Assembly (NCBI RefSeq): GCF_024436435.1 | Contig: NZ_JAFMZP010000002.1 | Coordinates: 124,001 to 188,000, forward strand | DNA: 64,000 bases | DNA from: Desertivirga xinjiangensis | GTDB lineage: Bacteria; Bacteroidota; Bacteroidia; Sphingobacteriales; Sphingobacteriaceae | Direction: 5' to 3' | Notes under the pieces: model-generated | Databases searched by the model: none | Seen by the model: only the letters and a program-made list of their open reading frames with translations | What the model was told of the DNA's origin: nothing | Translations under genes and position numbers: made by a program | Shown here: positions 44,819-54,526 of the stretch, in pieces | How the letters are laid out: each line of letters opens with the position of its first letter | Position numbering within the stretch: position 1 is the first letter of the stretch

Positions 44819-46257
44819 CTTTGCGTGAAAAAACAATCGCGGGCTTGCTATGGTCTATTACCGAACAATTCAGTTCCAAACTGATAGGGATTTTAATATC
44901 TATTTTCCTTGCCAGAATATTGGCGCCGGCGGAGTTTGGTTTGATCGCCATGCTTTCGGTGTTTATTTCAATTGGGAATTCTCTGATAGAAAGTGGATTA
45001 ACTTCATCACTGATACGAACAGATAATCCAACAAATGAAGATTTTTCAACCGTTTTTTTCTTTAACCTTTTCGGTAGTATCATCATTTATGGGATACTTT
45101 TTTTTAGTACCCCTTATATCGCTTTGTTCTATAGACAGGAACAACTAATAAATATTATCCGCGTTTACGGCATTTCCTTTATTATCAATGCACTTTTCAC
45201 TGTTCAAAGTGCAAGGCTAACGAAGGCGATGAATTTTAAGATTCAAACACTTATTAACATTCCATCGGTGATCGGAGGGGGGATAACTGGTTTAACCCTG
45301 GCTTATGCGGGTTATGGAGTCTGGAGTTTAGTGTGGATGATGTTATGCAGCTCCTCTATATCAACGCTGATGTACTGGATTTACTCAGACTGGCGTCCAA
45401 TGCTGACCTTTAATACAAACAGTTTCAAAAAGCACTTTTCTTTTGGTTATAAGATGACTTTGTCCGGAATTCTGGAAAATATCTATAGGAACACCTTTGT
45501 CATAATCATAGGGAAGTATTATTCGGCAACACAATTAGGGTTTTACTCTCGTGCTGAGTCGCTAAGCCAGTTGCCATCTACCAATATATCGATTGCCTTA
45601 GGCAAAGTAACGTATCCCATGTTTGCTTCTATAACCCATGATAATGAAAAATTAAAAGTTGTATATAAAAGGGTTCTCCAGCAGGTATTGTTCTGGAATG
45701 CACCCTGCCTGGTACTGTTATGTGTCATTGCCGAACCGCTGTTTGCATTTCTGCTGACTGAAAAGTGGTTGCCCGCCGTCCCATATTTTCAGATACTATG
45801 TATAGCAGGAATAATGTATCCTCTGCATGCATACAACCTTAATATTTTAAAGGTTAAGGGCAGGAGCGATCTGCTGCTAAAATTGGAGTTTATTAAAAAG
45901 ACCATCAGCGTTGCCGGAATACTTATGGTAATCCCATTCGAAATCTTCGGACTATTGTATTTTCAGCTTGGATGCAGCTTCCTGTTCTATTTTATAAACT
46001 CCGTTTATAGCGGGAAAATAATAAGTTATCCGGTGAGCGAGCAAATTGGAGATATATTTCCAACCATTGGATTGTCTGCCATTACCGGGCTCTTATGCAG
46101 GTATGTCGACATACAGATGGTTAAACAGTTCAATTCTGTTGACATAGATCGCATTCTAATTATCAGCCTTCTCTATCTTTTAGCTTACTTAAGCTGCAGT
46201 AACATGATCAGACTTACTGCTATAACTGATTTTAAACATCTAATCTTGAAAAAATGA
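44815..46257 (+). CDS. Lipid-linked oligosaccharide flippase (Wzx/WzxC-like)
   Basis: The 480-residue polytopic protein starts MTLREKTIAGLLWSITEQFS and continues FLARILAPAEFGLIAML, typical of the WzxC/MviN-like polysaccharide exporters. About twelve hydrophobic helices are visible. It overlaps both neighbours by 4 bp, so the three genes are translationally coupled. Confidence 0.9.
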   Translation: MTLREKTIAGLLWSITEQFSSKLIGILISIFLARILAPAEFGLIAMLSVFISIGNSLIESGLTSSLIRTDNPTNEDFSTVFFFNLFGSIIIYGILFFSTPYIALFYRQEQLINIIRVYGISFIINALFTVQSARLTKAMNFKIQTLINIPSVIGGGITGLTLAYAGYGVWSLVWMMLCSSSISTLMYWIYSDWRPMLTFNTNSFKKHFSFGYKMTLSGILENIYRNTFVIIIGKYYSATQLGFYSRAESLSQLPSTNISIALGKVTYPMFASITHDNEKLKVVYKRVLQQVLFWNAPCLVLLCVIAEPLFAFLLTEKWLPAVPYFQILCIAGIMYPLHAYNLNILKVKGRSDLLLKLEFIKKTISVAGILMVIPFEIFGLLYFQLGCSFLFYFINSVYSGKIISYPVSEQIGDIFPTIGLSAITGLLCRYVDIQMVKQFNSVDIDRILIISLLYLLAYLSCSNMIRLTAITDFKHLILKK

Positions 46258-47420
46258 TACCTGTTACTAAACCCTATCTCCCTAATGTTCATGAATATGA
46301 AGATTATTTGAACAGTATCTGGGAGCGGCAATGGTTAACCAACAATGGCCCATTGGTGAATGAATTCGAGTTAAAACTTAAACGCTATCTTAAAATTCAG
46401 CATTTGCTTTTTGTTTCGAACGGAACGATTGCACTGCAAATCGCCATAAAGGCGCTTGATTTAAGAGGCGAAATTATCACAACACCTTTTTCTTATGTGG
46501 CAACCAGCAGCAGCATTGTATGGGAGGGATGCACACCTGTTTATGTCGACATAGACAAGGATACATTTAACATCGATCCAGCAAAAATTGAAGCTGCTAT
46601 CACACCCCAAACGTCTGCAATAGTAGCAACACATGTATTCGGTAACCCTTGCGATATTGATGCCATTCAGGAGATTGCCGACCGGTATGATTTAAAAGTG
46701 ATCTACGATGCGGCTCATTGTTTCGGCACCACCTACAAGAATAAATCTGTATTTGAATACGGGGATATCAGCACAACCAGCTTTCATGCGACAAAACTTT
46801 TTCACACGATAGAAGGTGGGGCTGTTTTCACCATGGATCCGGAATTGTTGAAGAAGATGTCTTATATGAGAAATTTCGGTCATAATGGGCCTGAAAGTTT
46901 TGCTGAGCTGGGTATAAACGCAAAGAACTGCGAATTCCATGCAGCCATGGGTTTATGTAATTTGAATTATGTCGATGAAATACTGGAAAAAAGGAAGTCC
47001 TTATCATTTTATTATTGGAAGCATTTAGAGGAATTGGAAGCGACCTATCCAAAGTTAAATGATGATCTCGACTACAATTATGCCTATTTTCCGGTAGTGT
47101 TTGAGTCTGAAGATCTGATGCTTAAGTCACTTGAAGCATTAGCGGCGGAAAAGATTTACGCACGGCGATACTTTTATCCCTCTTTATCAAGTTTACCTTA
47201 TGTTAATAAACAGTTTGTTCCTATCTGCGAGTCAATCGCAAATAGGATTGTATGCCTGCCTCTTTATCATTCTCTCACGTTTTCAGATCTTGAATTGATT
47301 AGCAGAGTGTTGCTTCGTGTTCAAAACTATTATAAACCACAACAATTAAATACCAGTCGTTCTCCAATATTGGTTGAAAAAGAAGTTGTGTTTGAAATCA
47401 ACGCGCACAAGAATCCTTAG
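46254..47420 (+). CDS. DegT/DnrJ/EryC1-type sugar aminotransferase
   Basis: The 388-residue PLP enzyme has the Schiff-base lysine K181 in TTSFHATKLFHTIEGGAVF, D152 in YDAAHCFG, and the N-terminal WERQWLTNNGPLVNEFE signature. It should transaminate a UDP- or dTDP-4-keto sugar to a 4-amino or 3-amino sugar. No 4,6-dehydratase is present in the window, so the keto-sugar supply must be encoded elsewhere. It is translationally coupled to the flippase gene. Confidence 0.9.
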   Translation: MIPVTKPYLPNVHEYEDYLNSIWERQWLTNNGPLVNEFELKLKRYLKIQHLLFVSNGTIALQIAIKALDLRGEIITTPFSYVATSSSIVWEGCTPVYVDIDKDTFNIDPAKIEAAITPQTSAIVATHVFGNPCDIDAIQEIADRYDLKVIYDAAHCFGTTYKNKSVFEYGDISTTSFHATKLFHTIEGGAVFTMDPELLKKMSYMRNFGHNGPESFAELGINAKNCEFHAAMGLCNLNYVDEILEKRKSLSFYYWKHLEELEATYPKLNDDLDYNYAYFPVVFESEDLMLKSLEALAAEKIYARRYFYPSLSSLPYVNKQFVPICESIANRIVCLPLYHSLTFSDLELISRVLLRVQNYYKPQQLNTSRSPILVEKEVVFEINAHKNP

Positions 47421-47461
47421 AGCTATAACTCAATCATTTCAAAATCAAACATATCTGTTTA

Positions 47462-48325
47462 ATGGAAAACCATACCTCCGACATTAAAGTTAGTATTTGC
47501 TGTATCACCTATAATCACGAAAAATATATAGCAAAGGCAATTGAAGGATTCTTGAATCAAAAGACATCTTTTAAGTATGAAATCCTAATAGGCGAAGATT
47601 GTTCAACAGATAATACTTTAGCTGTGATCAACGATTATATAAAAAGATTTCCCGGTCAGATCAAACTGATTACCGGAGATAAAAATATAGGATCTATAAG
47701 AAATCTGGTCAGGGTTTTTGCCGAAGTACAGGGTAAATACATTGCATTTTGTGACGGAGACGACTATTGGACGGACCCCCTCAAAATTCAAAAACAGGTC
47801 GATTTTCTCGAAAATAACCTGGATTATACATTATGCTTCCACTATTCAGAAGTAGTTGACAGTTTTGAAAAAACCATATATGTTTCTCAATGTCCCAAAC
47901 CGCTTAGTTATACCTATAAAGATTTCTTAATAGGCAGGAGAGATGAAACCAGAATTGGCACTATGATGGTTGTTAACTCCGAGGAAGTAAGAAACATTAG
48001 TAAAAACGACTGGTACTATACCACTAATGGAACCGATGCGATCTTCAAGCTTTATGCAACTGCTGTTACCGGGGGTAAGGGATTTGTTCTGCCCGAAGTG
48101 ATGAGTTGTTATCGTATACATGCCGGTGGTGTCTGGAGTATGATCAATTCAAAAGTGAAAAAGAAAAAAATGCTTAGTGATTTTAAAATAGTGATAAATA
48201 ATTTCAAGTATTCTTCCTTTCAAAAAAGAGAATTGCTGAAAATCTACATGAAAAAATACTTCTTCTTCGAGATTCGAAACTTTCGGCTGAATAGTGTTCT
48301 TCATACGTTGTCTACCCTATTGTAA
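47462..48325 (+). CDS. Family 2 glycosyltransferase
   Basis: The 287-residue GT-A fold protein starts KVSICCITYNHEKYIAKAIE and carries GEDCSTDNTL, the DGDDYW metal/nucleotide-binding block (about residues 98-103) and a C-terminal SCYRIHAGGVW segment. It adds one sugar to the repeat unit on the cytoplasmic side; donor and acceptor are unknown. Confidence 0.88.
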   Translation: MENHTSDIKVSICCITYNHEKYIAKAIEGFLNQKTSFKYEILIGEDCSTDNTLAVINDYIKRFPGQIKLITGDKNIGSIRNLVRVFAEVQGKYIAFCDGDDYWTDPLKIQKQVDFLENNLDYTLCFHYSEVVDSFEKTIYVSQCPKPLSYTYKDFLIGRRDETRIGTMMVVNSEEVRNISKNDWYYTTNGTDAIFKLYATAVTGGKGFVLPEVMSCYRIHAGGVWSMINSKVKKKKMLSDFKIVINNFKYSSFQKRELLKIYMKKYFFFEIRNFRLNSVLHTLSTLL

Positions 48326-48366
48326 TTTCTGACATAAGCAGGAATTCACGGTTAATTCCTATAGCC

Positions 48367-49572
48367 ATGTTTAAAAAGCTAACCATATTTGGGATCGTTC
48401 TCTTGTATTTATACACGTTATCGTTTAATGTGTTTATGACATCTGTCTTTAGAATCCCAACTCCTCTTTTATTCGGTTTACCCTTAATTTTTTTATTCGG
48501 CAAGATTAAACAAATTGCTTTTTCCTATAGACGGGAATTATTGGTCTTTTATATTGCAGCAATTTTTCATTATCTCGTTGGATACGAAGATGTAAAATCG
48601 TTTTTTGTAGTCATTATCATTATTACCTGTTGCAGCCTGTTCTATAATTATTTCATAGGAGATAATTTGAATAGGATGAAACTCGCCATTTTTATATTTT
48701 ATGCTTTATTGATATTTTCTTCGATGATAATGTTGCTTAATCATGTTTATACCAGTCAGATTAATCAATTAAGAGCGTTGTTGACAGGTGAGTCGGTAAA
48801 AATCCTGCAAAGTCCTTCTGGAATATCTGCTTTTATTTTTACTTTCGGCTATCAAATAGCAGCCCTCACCTCATTTGGGATAGTGTCTGTCGCTGTTTTT
48901 AGAAAGAATCTTCTTATTCAGCTGCTAGTATTTATATTTTGTGTATTGCTGATATTCTGGGGAATGAGTCGGTCGGTGCTGGTTGTTCTTGCGTTGTCAG
49001 TTGGCACTTTCTGGGTGTTATTTTACAGGATTAAAACGGTCATTATCTTCGCTGCTTTATTTTCGGTTGTTATGCTTTTGAGTTCCTCTATTCAAAACCT
49101 GGCAGGCGGCCGGAAACAAAACATTTTTGCCAAAAATGAAAAGCATGTCAAAGAAAATCGCAGTGGTTTGGCTGTTGAAAATCTAAAGATCATTGCAGAT
49201 AATCCACTAGGTTTAACCTGGACAGGCAAGACATGGGAGCAGGTAGCCAGATACAACCCGACCTTTAAGTTGGGAGAATCCGGCCTGGTTACATCCCACA
49301 ATGCTTACCTTATGTTTATTACTTATTTGGGAATTGTTCCCGGTTTAATTTTTCTTCTATTATTTTATCAGAGAATTATCAGGATATTCTGGCTTATCGC
49401 AGGGCAGGTTCGAAAACCAGAAAACGCCTTGCTGGTTTCCCTATGTTTTTCCCTATTTGCTATATCTCTCAATTCTTTTTTCCATAATGACTGGCTACTT
49501 GGCGGAAGTGGGCCTACACTGTTTCTTTATTTCGGTGTTCTCCACCTTGCAAGGCTCCAGGGTATAAGGTAA
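48367..49572 (+). CDS. Polysaccharide polymerase (Wzy-like)
   Basis: The 401-residue protein has about ten or eleven hydrophobic segments and a large loop around 260-310 (NLAGGRKQNIFAKNEKHVKE, ending LVTSHNAYLMFITYLGIVPG), the S/T-H-N motif of O-antigen ligase/polymerase-like proteins. Sequence conservation in this group is always low; assignment rests on topology, this loop and the locus lacking any other candidate polymerase. Confidence 0.78.
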   Translation: MFKKLTIFGIVLLYLYTLSFNVFMTSVFRIPTPLLFGLPLIFLFGKIKQIAFSYRRELLVFYIAAIFHYLVGYEDVKSFFVVIIIITCCSLFYNYFIGDNLNRMKLAIFIFYALLIFSSMIMLLNHVYTSQINQLRALLTGESVKILQSPSGISAFIFTFGYQIAALTSFGIVSVAVFRKNLLIQLLVFIFCVLLIFWGMSRSVLVVLALSVGTFWVLFYRIKTVIIFAALFSVVMLLSSSIQNLAGGRKQNIFAKNEKHVKENRSGLAVENLKIIADNPLGLTWTGKTWEQVARYNPTFKLGESGLVTSHNAYLMFITYLGIVPGLIFLLLFYQRIIRIFWLIAGQVRKPENALLVSLCFSLFAISLNSFFHNDWLLGGSGPTLFLYFGVLHLARLQGIR

Positions 49573-49621
49573 CTGAGAGGTTCCTTCCTTTACTTTTTAT
49601 TTCTCATCTAACTTCGAAACT

Positions 49622-50869
49622 ATGAAAATTCCCTTCTCACCCCCGTTTATTGATCAAAGTGTAATAGATCAGGTCCTTGATACACTACAGTCAAATTGGA
49701 TTACCACAGGTCCGAAAGTAAAAGCTCTGGAACAAGAGATAGTAAAGTTGACGGACTCAAAGGCGGCAATATGTGTTAATTCCTGGTCTTCAGGCGCTCT
49801 TTTAATGCTTAAGTGGTTCGGAATCAAAGAAGGAGATGAGGTAATTGTGCCTGCCTACACCTACTGTGCAACGGCCCTAAGTGTGATGCATTGTGGCGCT
49901 ACACCTGTTATGGTAGACATTAACGATGATTTTACTATAGATCCCGCTGAAATAATGAAAGCCATAACCCCCCGTACCAAAGCAATTATTGGAGTAGATA
50001 TTGCTGGTTTGCCGTGTGAATATCAGGTGATTAAATCTATTATTACAGATCCTGTCATTCAAAGTCTCTTTACTGCAAGTTCAGAAAAACAGCAAAGATT
50101 AGGAAGGATATTATTGATTGCGGATGCTGCTCATTCTATTGGGGCTTCTTATGGGGACCGGGCGTCCATTCTCATGTCAGATATAGGAATATTTTCCTTT
50201 CATGCAGTTAAAAATATTACGACAGCTGAAGGCGGTTGTGTCTGCCTTAATTTACCTGAGGCTTTTGATACTGCAAGTGAATATAATTTTCTCAAAATCT
50301 TTTCTTTAAACGGCCAAAATAAAGATGCTTTTCTAAAAAATAATGGGGCGGGATGGCGATATGATATACTCTATCCCGGCCTGAAAATTAATATGCCCGA
50401 TATTTGTGCAGCAATCGGGCTAGCGCAGATCGTTAAATACAAGGAGGACTTGCTCGCTCTCCGAAAGGCGATTGCTTTGAAATACGATGAATCTTTCAGG
50501 TTATTCGATTGGTTTATTCCTCCTGTTCTAAAAGATAAAGATAGGGAGTCGTCCTATCATTTGTTCCCATTAAGGATAAAAAACATAATCGAGTTACAAA
50601 GAGACAGAATCATTGAGCGGCTCATGGCTAAAGGTATCGTAGTAAACGTTCATTTTATCCCTTTGCCAATGCTTACATTGTTTAACGACCTTGGGTATAA
50701 TATTAAAGACTATCCTAATGCTTATAAACAATACTCCTCGGAAATCTCCCTGCCAATATATCCACAGCTAACAAATGAACAAAGTGATTTTATCATTCAG
50801 TCCGTAATTGAAGCTGTTGTTGCAGAAGTAGGTCTGGACAGTATGGTTGAACCAGTTTATACAGTATAG
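49622..50869 (+). CDS. DegT/DnrJ/EryC1-type sugar aminotransferase, second copy in locus
   Basis: The 415-residue PLP enzyme has K197 in IGIFSFHAVKNITTAEGGCV, D168 in LIADAAHSIGASYG, and NWITTGPKVKALEQEI at the N-terminus. An insert of about 25 residues (ITDPVIQSLFTASSEKQQRL) precedes the PLP aspartate. It differs from the enzyme at 46254 and probably makes a second amino sugar. It is followed by the initiating transferase after 6 bp. Confidence 0.9.
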   Translation: MKIPFSPPFIDQSVIDQVLDTLQSNWITTGPKVKALEQEIVKLTDSKAAICVNSWSSGALLMLKWFGIKEGDEVIVPAYTYCATALSVMHCGATPVMVDINDDFTIDPAEIMKAITPRTKAIIGVDIAGLPCEYQVIKSIITDPVIQSLFTASSEKQQRLGRILLIADAAHSIGASYGDRASILMSDIGIFSFHAVKNITTAEGGCVCLNLPEAFDTASEYNFLKIFSLNGQNKDAFLKNNGAGWRYDILYPGLKINMPDICAAIGLAQIVKYKEDLLALRKAIALKYDESFRLFDWFIPPVLKDKDRESSYHLFPLRIKNIIELQRDRIIERLMAKGIVVNVHFIPLPMLTLFNDLGYNIKDYPNAYKQYSSEISLPIYPQLTNEQSDFIIQSVIEAVVAEVGLDSMVEPVYTV

Positions 50870-50875
50870 ATCTAT

Positions 50876-51472
50876 ATGGTTACAAAACGTACTTTTGATA
50901 TTGTAATTTCCTTTTTGGCACTCCTTTTTCTGTTTCCTGTATTTATAATTATATCTGCTGCGATCATTATAGACTCAAAAGGAGCTGTGCTTTTCAGGCA
51001 GAGAAGAGTTGGCCGTAATAAAGTTGATTTTGATCTTCTCAAATTCAGAACGATGGAATCAAACGCCAGTAAACTCGGACTGCTAACCATTGGAGATCGC
51101 GATGCTCGTGTGACCCGAGTGGGATATTGGCTGCGCAAATATAAACTGGATGAGCTGCCTCAATTATTAAATGTTCTTAAGGGCGATATGAGTCTTGTCG
51201 GACCGCGTCCCGAAGTAAAACGTTATGCTGATCTTTATAATCCTACTCAGCAAAGAGTTTTTGAGGTGAAACCAGGTATTACAGACTGGGCGTCCATCCA
51301 ATTCTGCAATGAAAGTGAGCTTTTGGCTCAATATAGCGATCCCGAAGTATTTTATGTTCAGGAGCTGCTTCCTGCAAAGCTTGCGAAAAACCTTAGCTAT
51401 ATCGAACATCACGACTTATGGATTGATCTTAAAATAATTTGCCTTACACTTCGGAAAATTGTTAAGAAGTAA
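50876..51472 (+). CDS. Initiating sugar transferase (undecaprenyl-phosphate glycosyl-1-phosphate transferase)
   Basis: The 198-residue protein has the bacterial sugar-transferase fold: membrane hairpin (RTFDIVISFLALLFLFPVFI), then LFRQRRVGRN, FDLLKFRTM, YKLDELPQLLNVLKGDMSLV and GPRPE. It is the short form without the N-terminal multi-helix domain of WcaJ. It starts each repeat unit by transferring a sugar phosphate to undecaprenyl phosphate. Confidence 0.93.
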   Translation: MVTKRTFDIVISFLALLFLFPVFIIISAAIIIDSKGAVLFRQRRVGRNKVDFDLLKFRTMESNASKLGLLTIGDRDARVTRVGYWLRKYKLDELPQLLNVLKGDMSLVGPRPEVKRYADLYNPTQQRVFEVKPGITDWASIQFCNESELLAQYSDPEVFYVQELLPAKLAKNLSYIEHHDLWIDLKIICLTLRKIVKK

Positions 51473-51482
51473 TCAATAGAAT

Positions 51483-52631
51483 ATGAAAGATAGTTTGTTA
51501 CTGCTAATGACACCTAATATGAGCCTTCAGAGATGGAGTGAGTTGGGTCACTTGTCAAGGGAACTAAATTATTACAACGCATTATGCACCAAAGGAAACC
51601 TCAAGTTGATTATTTTCAGCTATGGAAGGCACGATTCAAAATATATTGAGAATTATCCCCAGGTTAAACTATTGCAGATGCCCGCCTGGATTCCCGCAGG
51701 AATTCCCTACAAGCTTCAGAATTTTATATATAATCTGTGCTCGCTTATCTTATTCAGACAATTATATAATCGTGTTGCCTTAATTAAAACAAATCAGTTT
51801 GCTGCAGCTGGCTTTGGATTACTTCTTAAAACTGTTTTGAATGTACCTTTAGTTATAAGAATGGGATATTATTATTCTCATTTTCAGCAAATAGGTTGGC
51901 TGCAGAAAATTAAAGAGTTTATAGCATTCAAATACGGGGACTTAATTGTCGCAACCTCTCCCGAAGCCGTTTCATTTATTATCAGGTTCTATGGTATCCG
52001 TCCAGAGAAAATACTTAGCATGCGCAATACAATAGACCTGGAAAGGTTCAAGCCGTTGGAGAGAGAGAAAAAGTTTGACTTAATATTTATAGGTCGTTTT
52101 GAAGCACAGAAAAACATCCAATTGCTTACCACTGTCCTGAATACTGTTAAACTGCGGACGTTAATTATAGGGAAAGGATCGCTTGCTCCTTTGATTAAAA
52201 AATGTATCAAAAGCAACGAAAAGATTGAGTGGAAGGAGCGGGTAGACAATGTAGATCTGCCTGAGTATTATAACAGTTCGAAATGCTTTGTGATCTTTTC
52301 CAAATATGAGGGTAGTCCTAAGGTGTTATTGGAAGCCATGGCATGTGGATTACCTTGTATAGGAACAGAAGTTCCAGGAATAAGAGAATGTATTATGCAT
52401 AAAGAAAACGGCTTGCTGGTCACCGAAGACGCGACAGATATTAGCAAACAAATAAACAGTTTGTTTGAAAGTGAAACGAAACTTAGAAACCTTGGAGATA
52501 ATGCAGTTGCCTGGGTAAATGAGAATTGCGATATGACTGAAAATATCAATAAGGAGCTTATGTTCTATGCAGCTCATCTGAGTATGAAACATGTGCTTTT
52601 CCCACTTAATAGCCATAATTATGTTAATTAG
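51483..52631 (+). CDS. Family 4 glycosyltransferase
   Basis: The 382-residue GT-B protein has the C-terminal nucleotide-sugar domain with LIFIGRFEAQKNIQLL, FVIFSKYEGSPKVLLEAMAC and GTEVPGIRE. The N-terminal acceptor domain is divergent. It overlaps the next gene by 11 bp. Confidence 0.9.
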   Translation: MKDSLLLLMTPNMSLQRWSELGHLSRELNYYNALCTKGNLKLIIFSYGRHDSKYIENYPQVKLLQMPAWIPAGIPYKLQNFIYNLCSLILFRQLYNRVALIKTNQFAAAGFGLLLKTVLNVPLVIRMGYYYSHFQQIGWLQKIKEFIAFKYGDLIVATSPEAVSFIIRFYGIRPEKILSMRNTIDLERFKPLEREKKFDLIFIGRFEAQKNIQLLTTVLNTVKLRTLIIGKGSLAPLIKKCIKSNEKIEWKERVDNVDLPEYYNSSKCFVIFSKYEGSPKVLLEAMACGLPCIGTEVPGIRECIMHKENGLLVTEDATDISKQINSLFESETKLRNLGDNAVAWVNENCDMTENINKELMFYAAHLSMKHVLFPLNSHNYVN

Positions 52632-53589
52632 TGTTCTTATGTCGGTGTATGATTCCGGGCAATATCTGGAAAATGCCATACTTTCCATTCTTAACCAAAC
52701 CTTTGAAAACTTTGAATTTATCATTATTGATGATGGCTCTACAGATAATTCGGTTGCCATTTGTCAAACATATGCGTCTAAAGATTCCAGGATTAGATTC
52801 ATACAAAATGAACAAAATCTGGGTCTTGCAGCCTCGTTAAATAAAGGGATACAGATAGCTAAAGGGCACTATATTGCCCGTCAGGATGCAGATGATATTT
52901 CGTCGGTCGACCGGCTTTCTCTTCAGCTAAAGTACGCTTTAGCACATCCAGAGGTTGATGTTATCGGATCTGATTGCTATGTTATTGATATTACAGGCCA
53001 AATTGTTTTTCTTAATAGCAGCTATTCCAGGCAGAAAAATTTTCGATCTGTTTTATTGAACCGTAGGGCTATCTTTCCACATGGAAGTGCATTTATTAAA
53101 AGAAAAAAGCTTGAAGAAGTGGGATTATACGATACTAGATACTATTATGTTCAGGACGGTGAGTTGTGGTTGCGCTTTTTAAGCAATGGTGCGTTAGTTC
53201 ATGTATTAAATCAGCCGCTATATTTATACCGAACCGGTCCCGTAGCCACTACTAGAAGAAAGGTAGCTAAAGATTCATTTAATAATGCACTGCGCTTATC
53301 ATATTCTGAACATAAAAATATAGAACTCGCAAATCTGGAGCTCGATCAGGTTAAAGTGTATTTAACAAATAGCAAATTAGTACAGCGCCCTAATTACATG
53401 GCAGAGTATTGGAAAAGTCTCGGAAATGCAGCTTACTTCAATAGTTGGAACATTAGAGTATCATACAAATATATTTTCAAGGCATTTAGAGAGAAGAATT
53501 CTATAAATAACTATCTAAAATATTTATTTCTAGTCTTAATTTATTTGATTCCACCAAATATTATCAGGCCAATCCTGGCAATTAGGTGA
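52621..53589 (+). CDS. Family 2 glycosyltransferase
   Basis: The 322-residue protein starts MLISVLMSVYDSGQYLENAI and has IIIDDGSTDNS and the ARQDADDIS metal-binding block (about residues 86-90), then SAFIKRKKLEEVGLYDTRYY and EDGELW-like QDGELWLR. The frame is open to ATG 52591, but the ATG at 52621 matches the family start and gives an 11-bp overlap with the preceding gene. Confidence 0.9.
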   Translation: MLISVLMSVYDSGQYLENAILSILNQTFENFEFIIIDDGSTDNSVAICQTYASKDSRIRFIQNEQNLGLAASLNKGIQIAKGHYIARQDADDISSVDRLSLQLKYALAHPEVDVIGSDCYVIDITGQIVFLNSSYSRQKNFRSVLLNRRAIFPHGSAFIKRKKLEEVGLYDTRYYYVQDGELWLRFLSNGALVHVLNQPLYLYRTGPVATTRRKVAKDSFNNALRLSYSEHKNIELANLELDQVKVYLTNSKLVQRPNYMAEYWKSLGNAAYFNSWNIRVSYKYIFKAFREKNSINNYLKYLFLVLIYLIPPNIIRPILAIR

Positions 53590-53636
53590 TGTACAAGTCA
53601 GTTGCATCATTGCTATATAGAATTAACAAATAAACT

Positions 53637-53806
53637 AAACCATCATGCGCAGCCGCTAAAAAGCAGAAACAAACAATGCTCATGATAGCTTCACTGCCTT
53701 AAAAAATAAATCACTGTAATAAAACCATCATGAGCAGCCGCTAGAAAGTGGAAACAATCAATGCTCATGATAGCTTCATTGTCTTTGAAAAACAAATCAC
53801 TGTAAT
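53637..53806. repeat. Tandem pair of about 84-bp hairpin repeats within the operon
   Basis: Copy A (53637-53720) and copy B (53722-53806) run AACCATCATG(C/A)GCAGCCGCTA through to AAATCACTGTAAT with about ten differences. Each contains an inverted repeat, ATCATGAGCA with TGCTCATGAT (exact in copy B, one mismatch in A). The last bases of copy B run into the methyltransferase start codon (ATG 53805). Confidence 0.82.
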
Positions 53807-54485
53807 GAAAAACTATACATTAAGCGATGTAATTGGCTGGGATGTGGTCAATTGGTCAAAAGCGATTTCTTTTTGGGAAAAGCATATTGATTTACAAAAT
53901 AGGAATTTTCGATGCCTTGAACTGGGAGCGAGTAAAGGAGGATTGTCGCTTTGGTTAGCTTTAAATAAAAATAACGTATTGTGCACCGATCTTCGCGGCC
54001 CTAAAAAAGAAGCGGAATGGCTGCATGGAAAATACAATTGTTCTGAGGAAATTAGCTACGCTTCTGTTGATGCAACAAATATTCCGTTTGAAGGCCAGTT
54101 TGATCTTATTGTTTTTAAATCAATACTTGGAGGGATCTGTGGAATGGAAAAAAATGAGCTAAAGAAGAAGATTGCCGAAGAAATATATAAAGCGTTGAAA
54201 CCTGGTGGCGTTTTGCTGTTTGCCGAAAATATGGAAGCTACATTAGTTCATAAATTCTTTCGGAAGAAATATGGAACCAGAAATTGGAATTATCTGAAGA
54301 TGAATGAGATAGGTGACGTTTTCTCATCTTTCTCCAACCTTAGGTATACTACTGTGGGATTTCTTGGATGTTTTGGCAGGAATGAACAACAAAGGAGCTT
54401 TTTCGGAAGAGTTGACACCGTCATTGAAAAGCTCTTACCTCAAAACTATAAGTATATCCTAATTGGTGCAGCCGAAAAGCGTTAA
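53805..54485 (+). CDS. Class I SAM-dependent methyltransferase
   Basis: The protein (226 residues from ATG 53805) has RCLELGASKGGLSLWLALN (motif I, about 32-50), CTDLRG, SVDATNIPFEGQFDLIVFKS and LKPGGVLLFAENM, the standard class I order. A GTG at 53748 would extend the frame into the upstream repeat and is disfavoured. Position in the locus suggests O- or N-methylation of a sugar, though the target is not shown. Confidence 0.82.
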   Translation: MKNYTLSDVIGWDVVNWSKAISFWEKHIDLQNRNFRCLELGASKGGLSLWLALNKNNVLCTDLRGPKKEAEWLHGKYNCSEEISYASVDATNIPFEGQFDLIVFKSILGGICGMEKNELKKKIAEEIYKALKPGGVLLFAENMEATLVHKFFRKKYGTRNWNYLKMNEIGDVFSSFSNLRYTTVGFLGCFGRNEQQRSFFGRVDTVIEKLLPQNYKYILIGAAEKR

Positions 54486-54526
54486 GCTGATTAAGTTATA
54501 TATTTTTTTCAACCAGCATACAAAAA

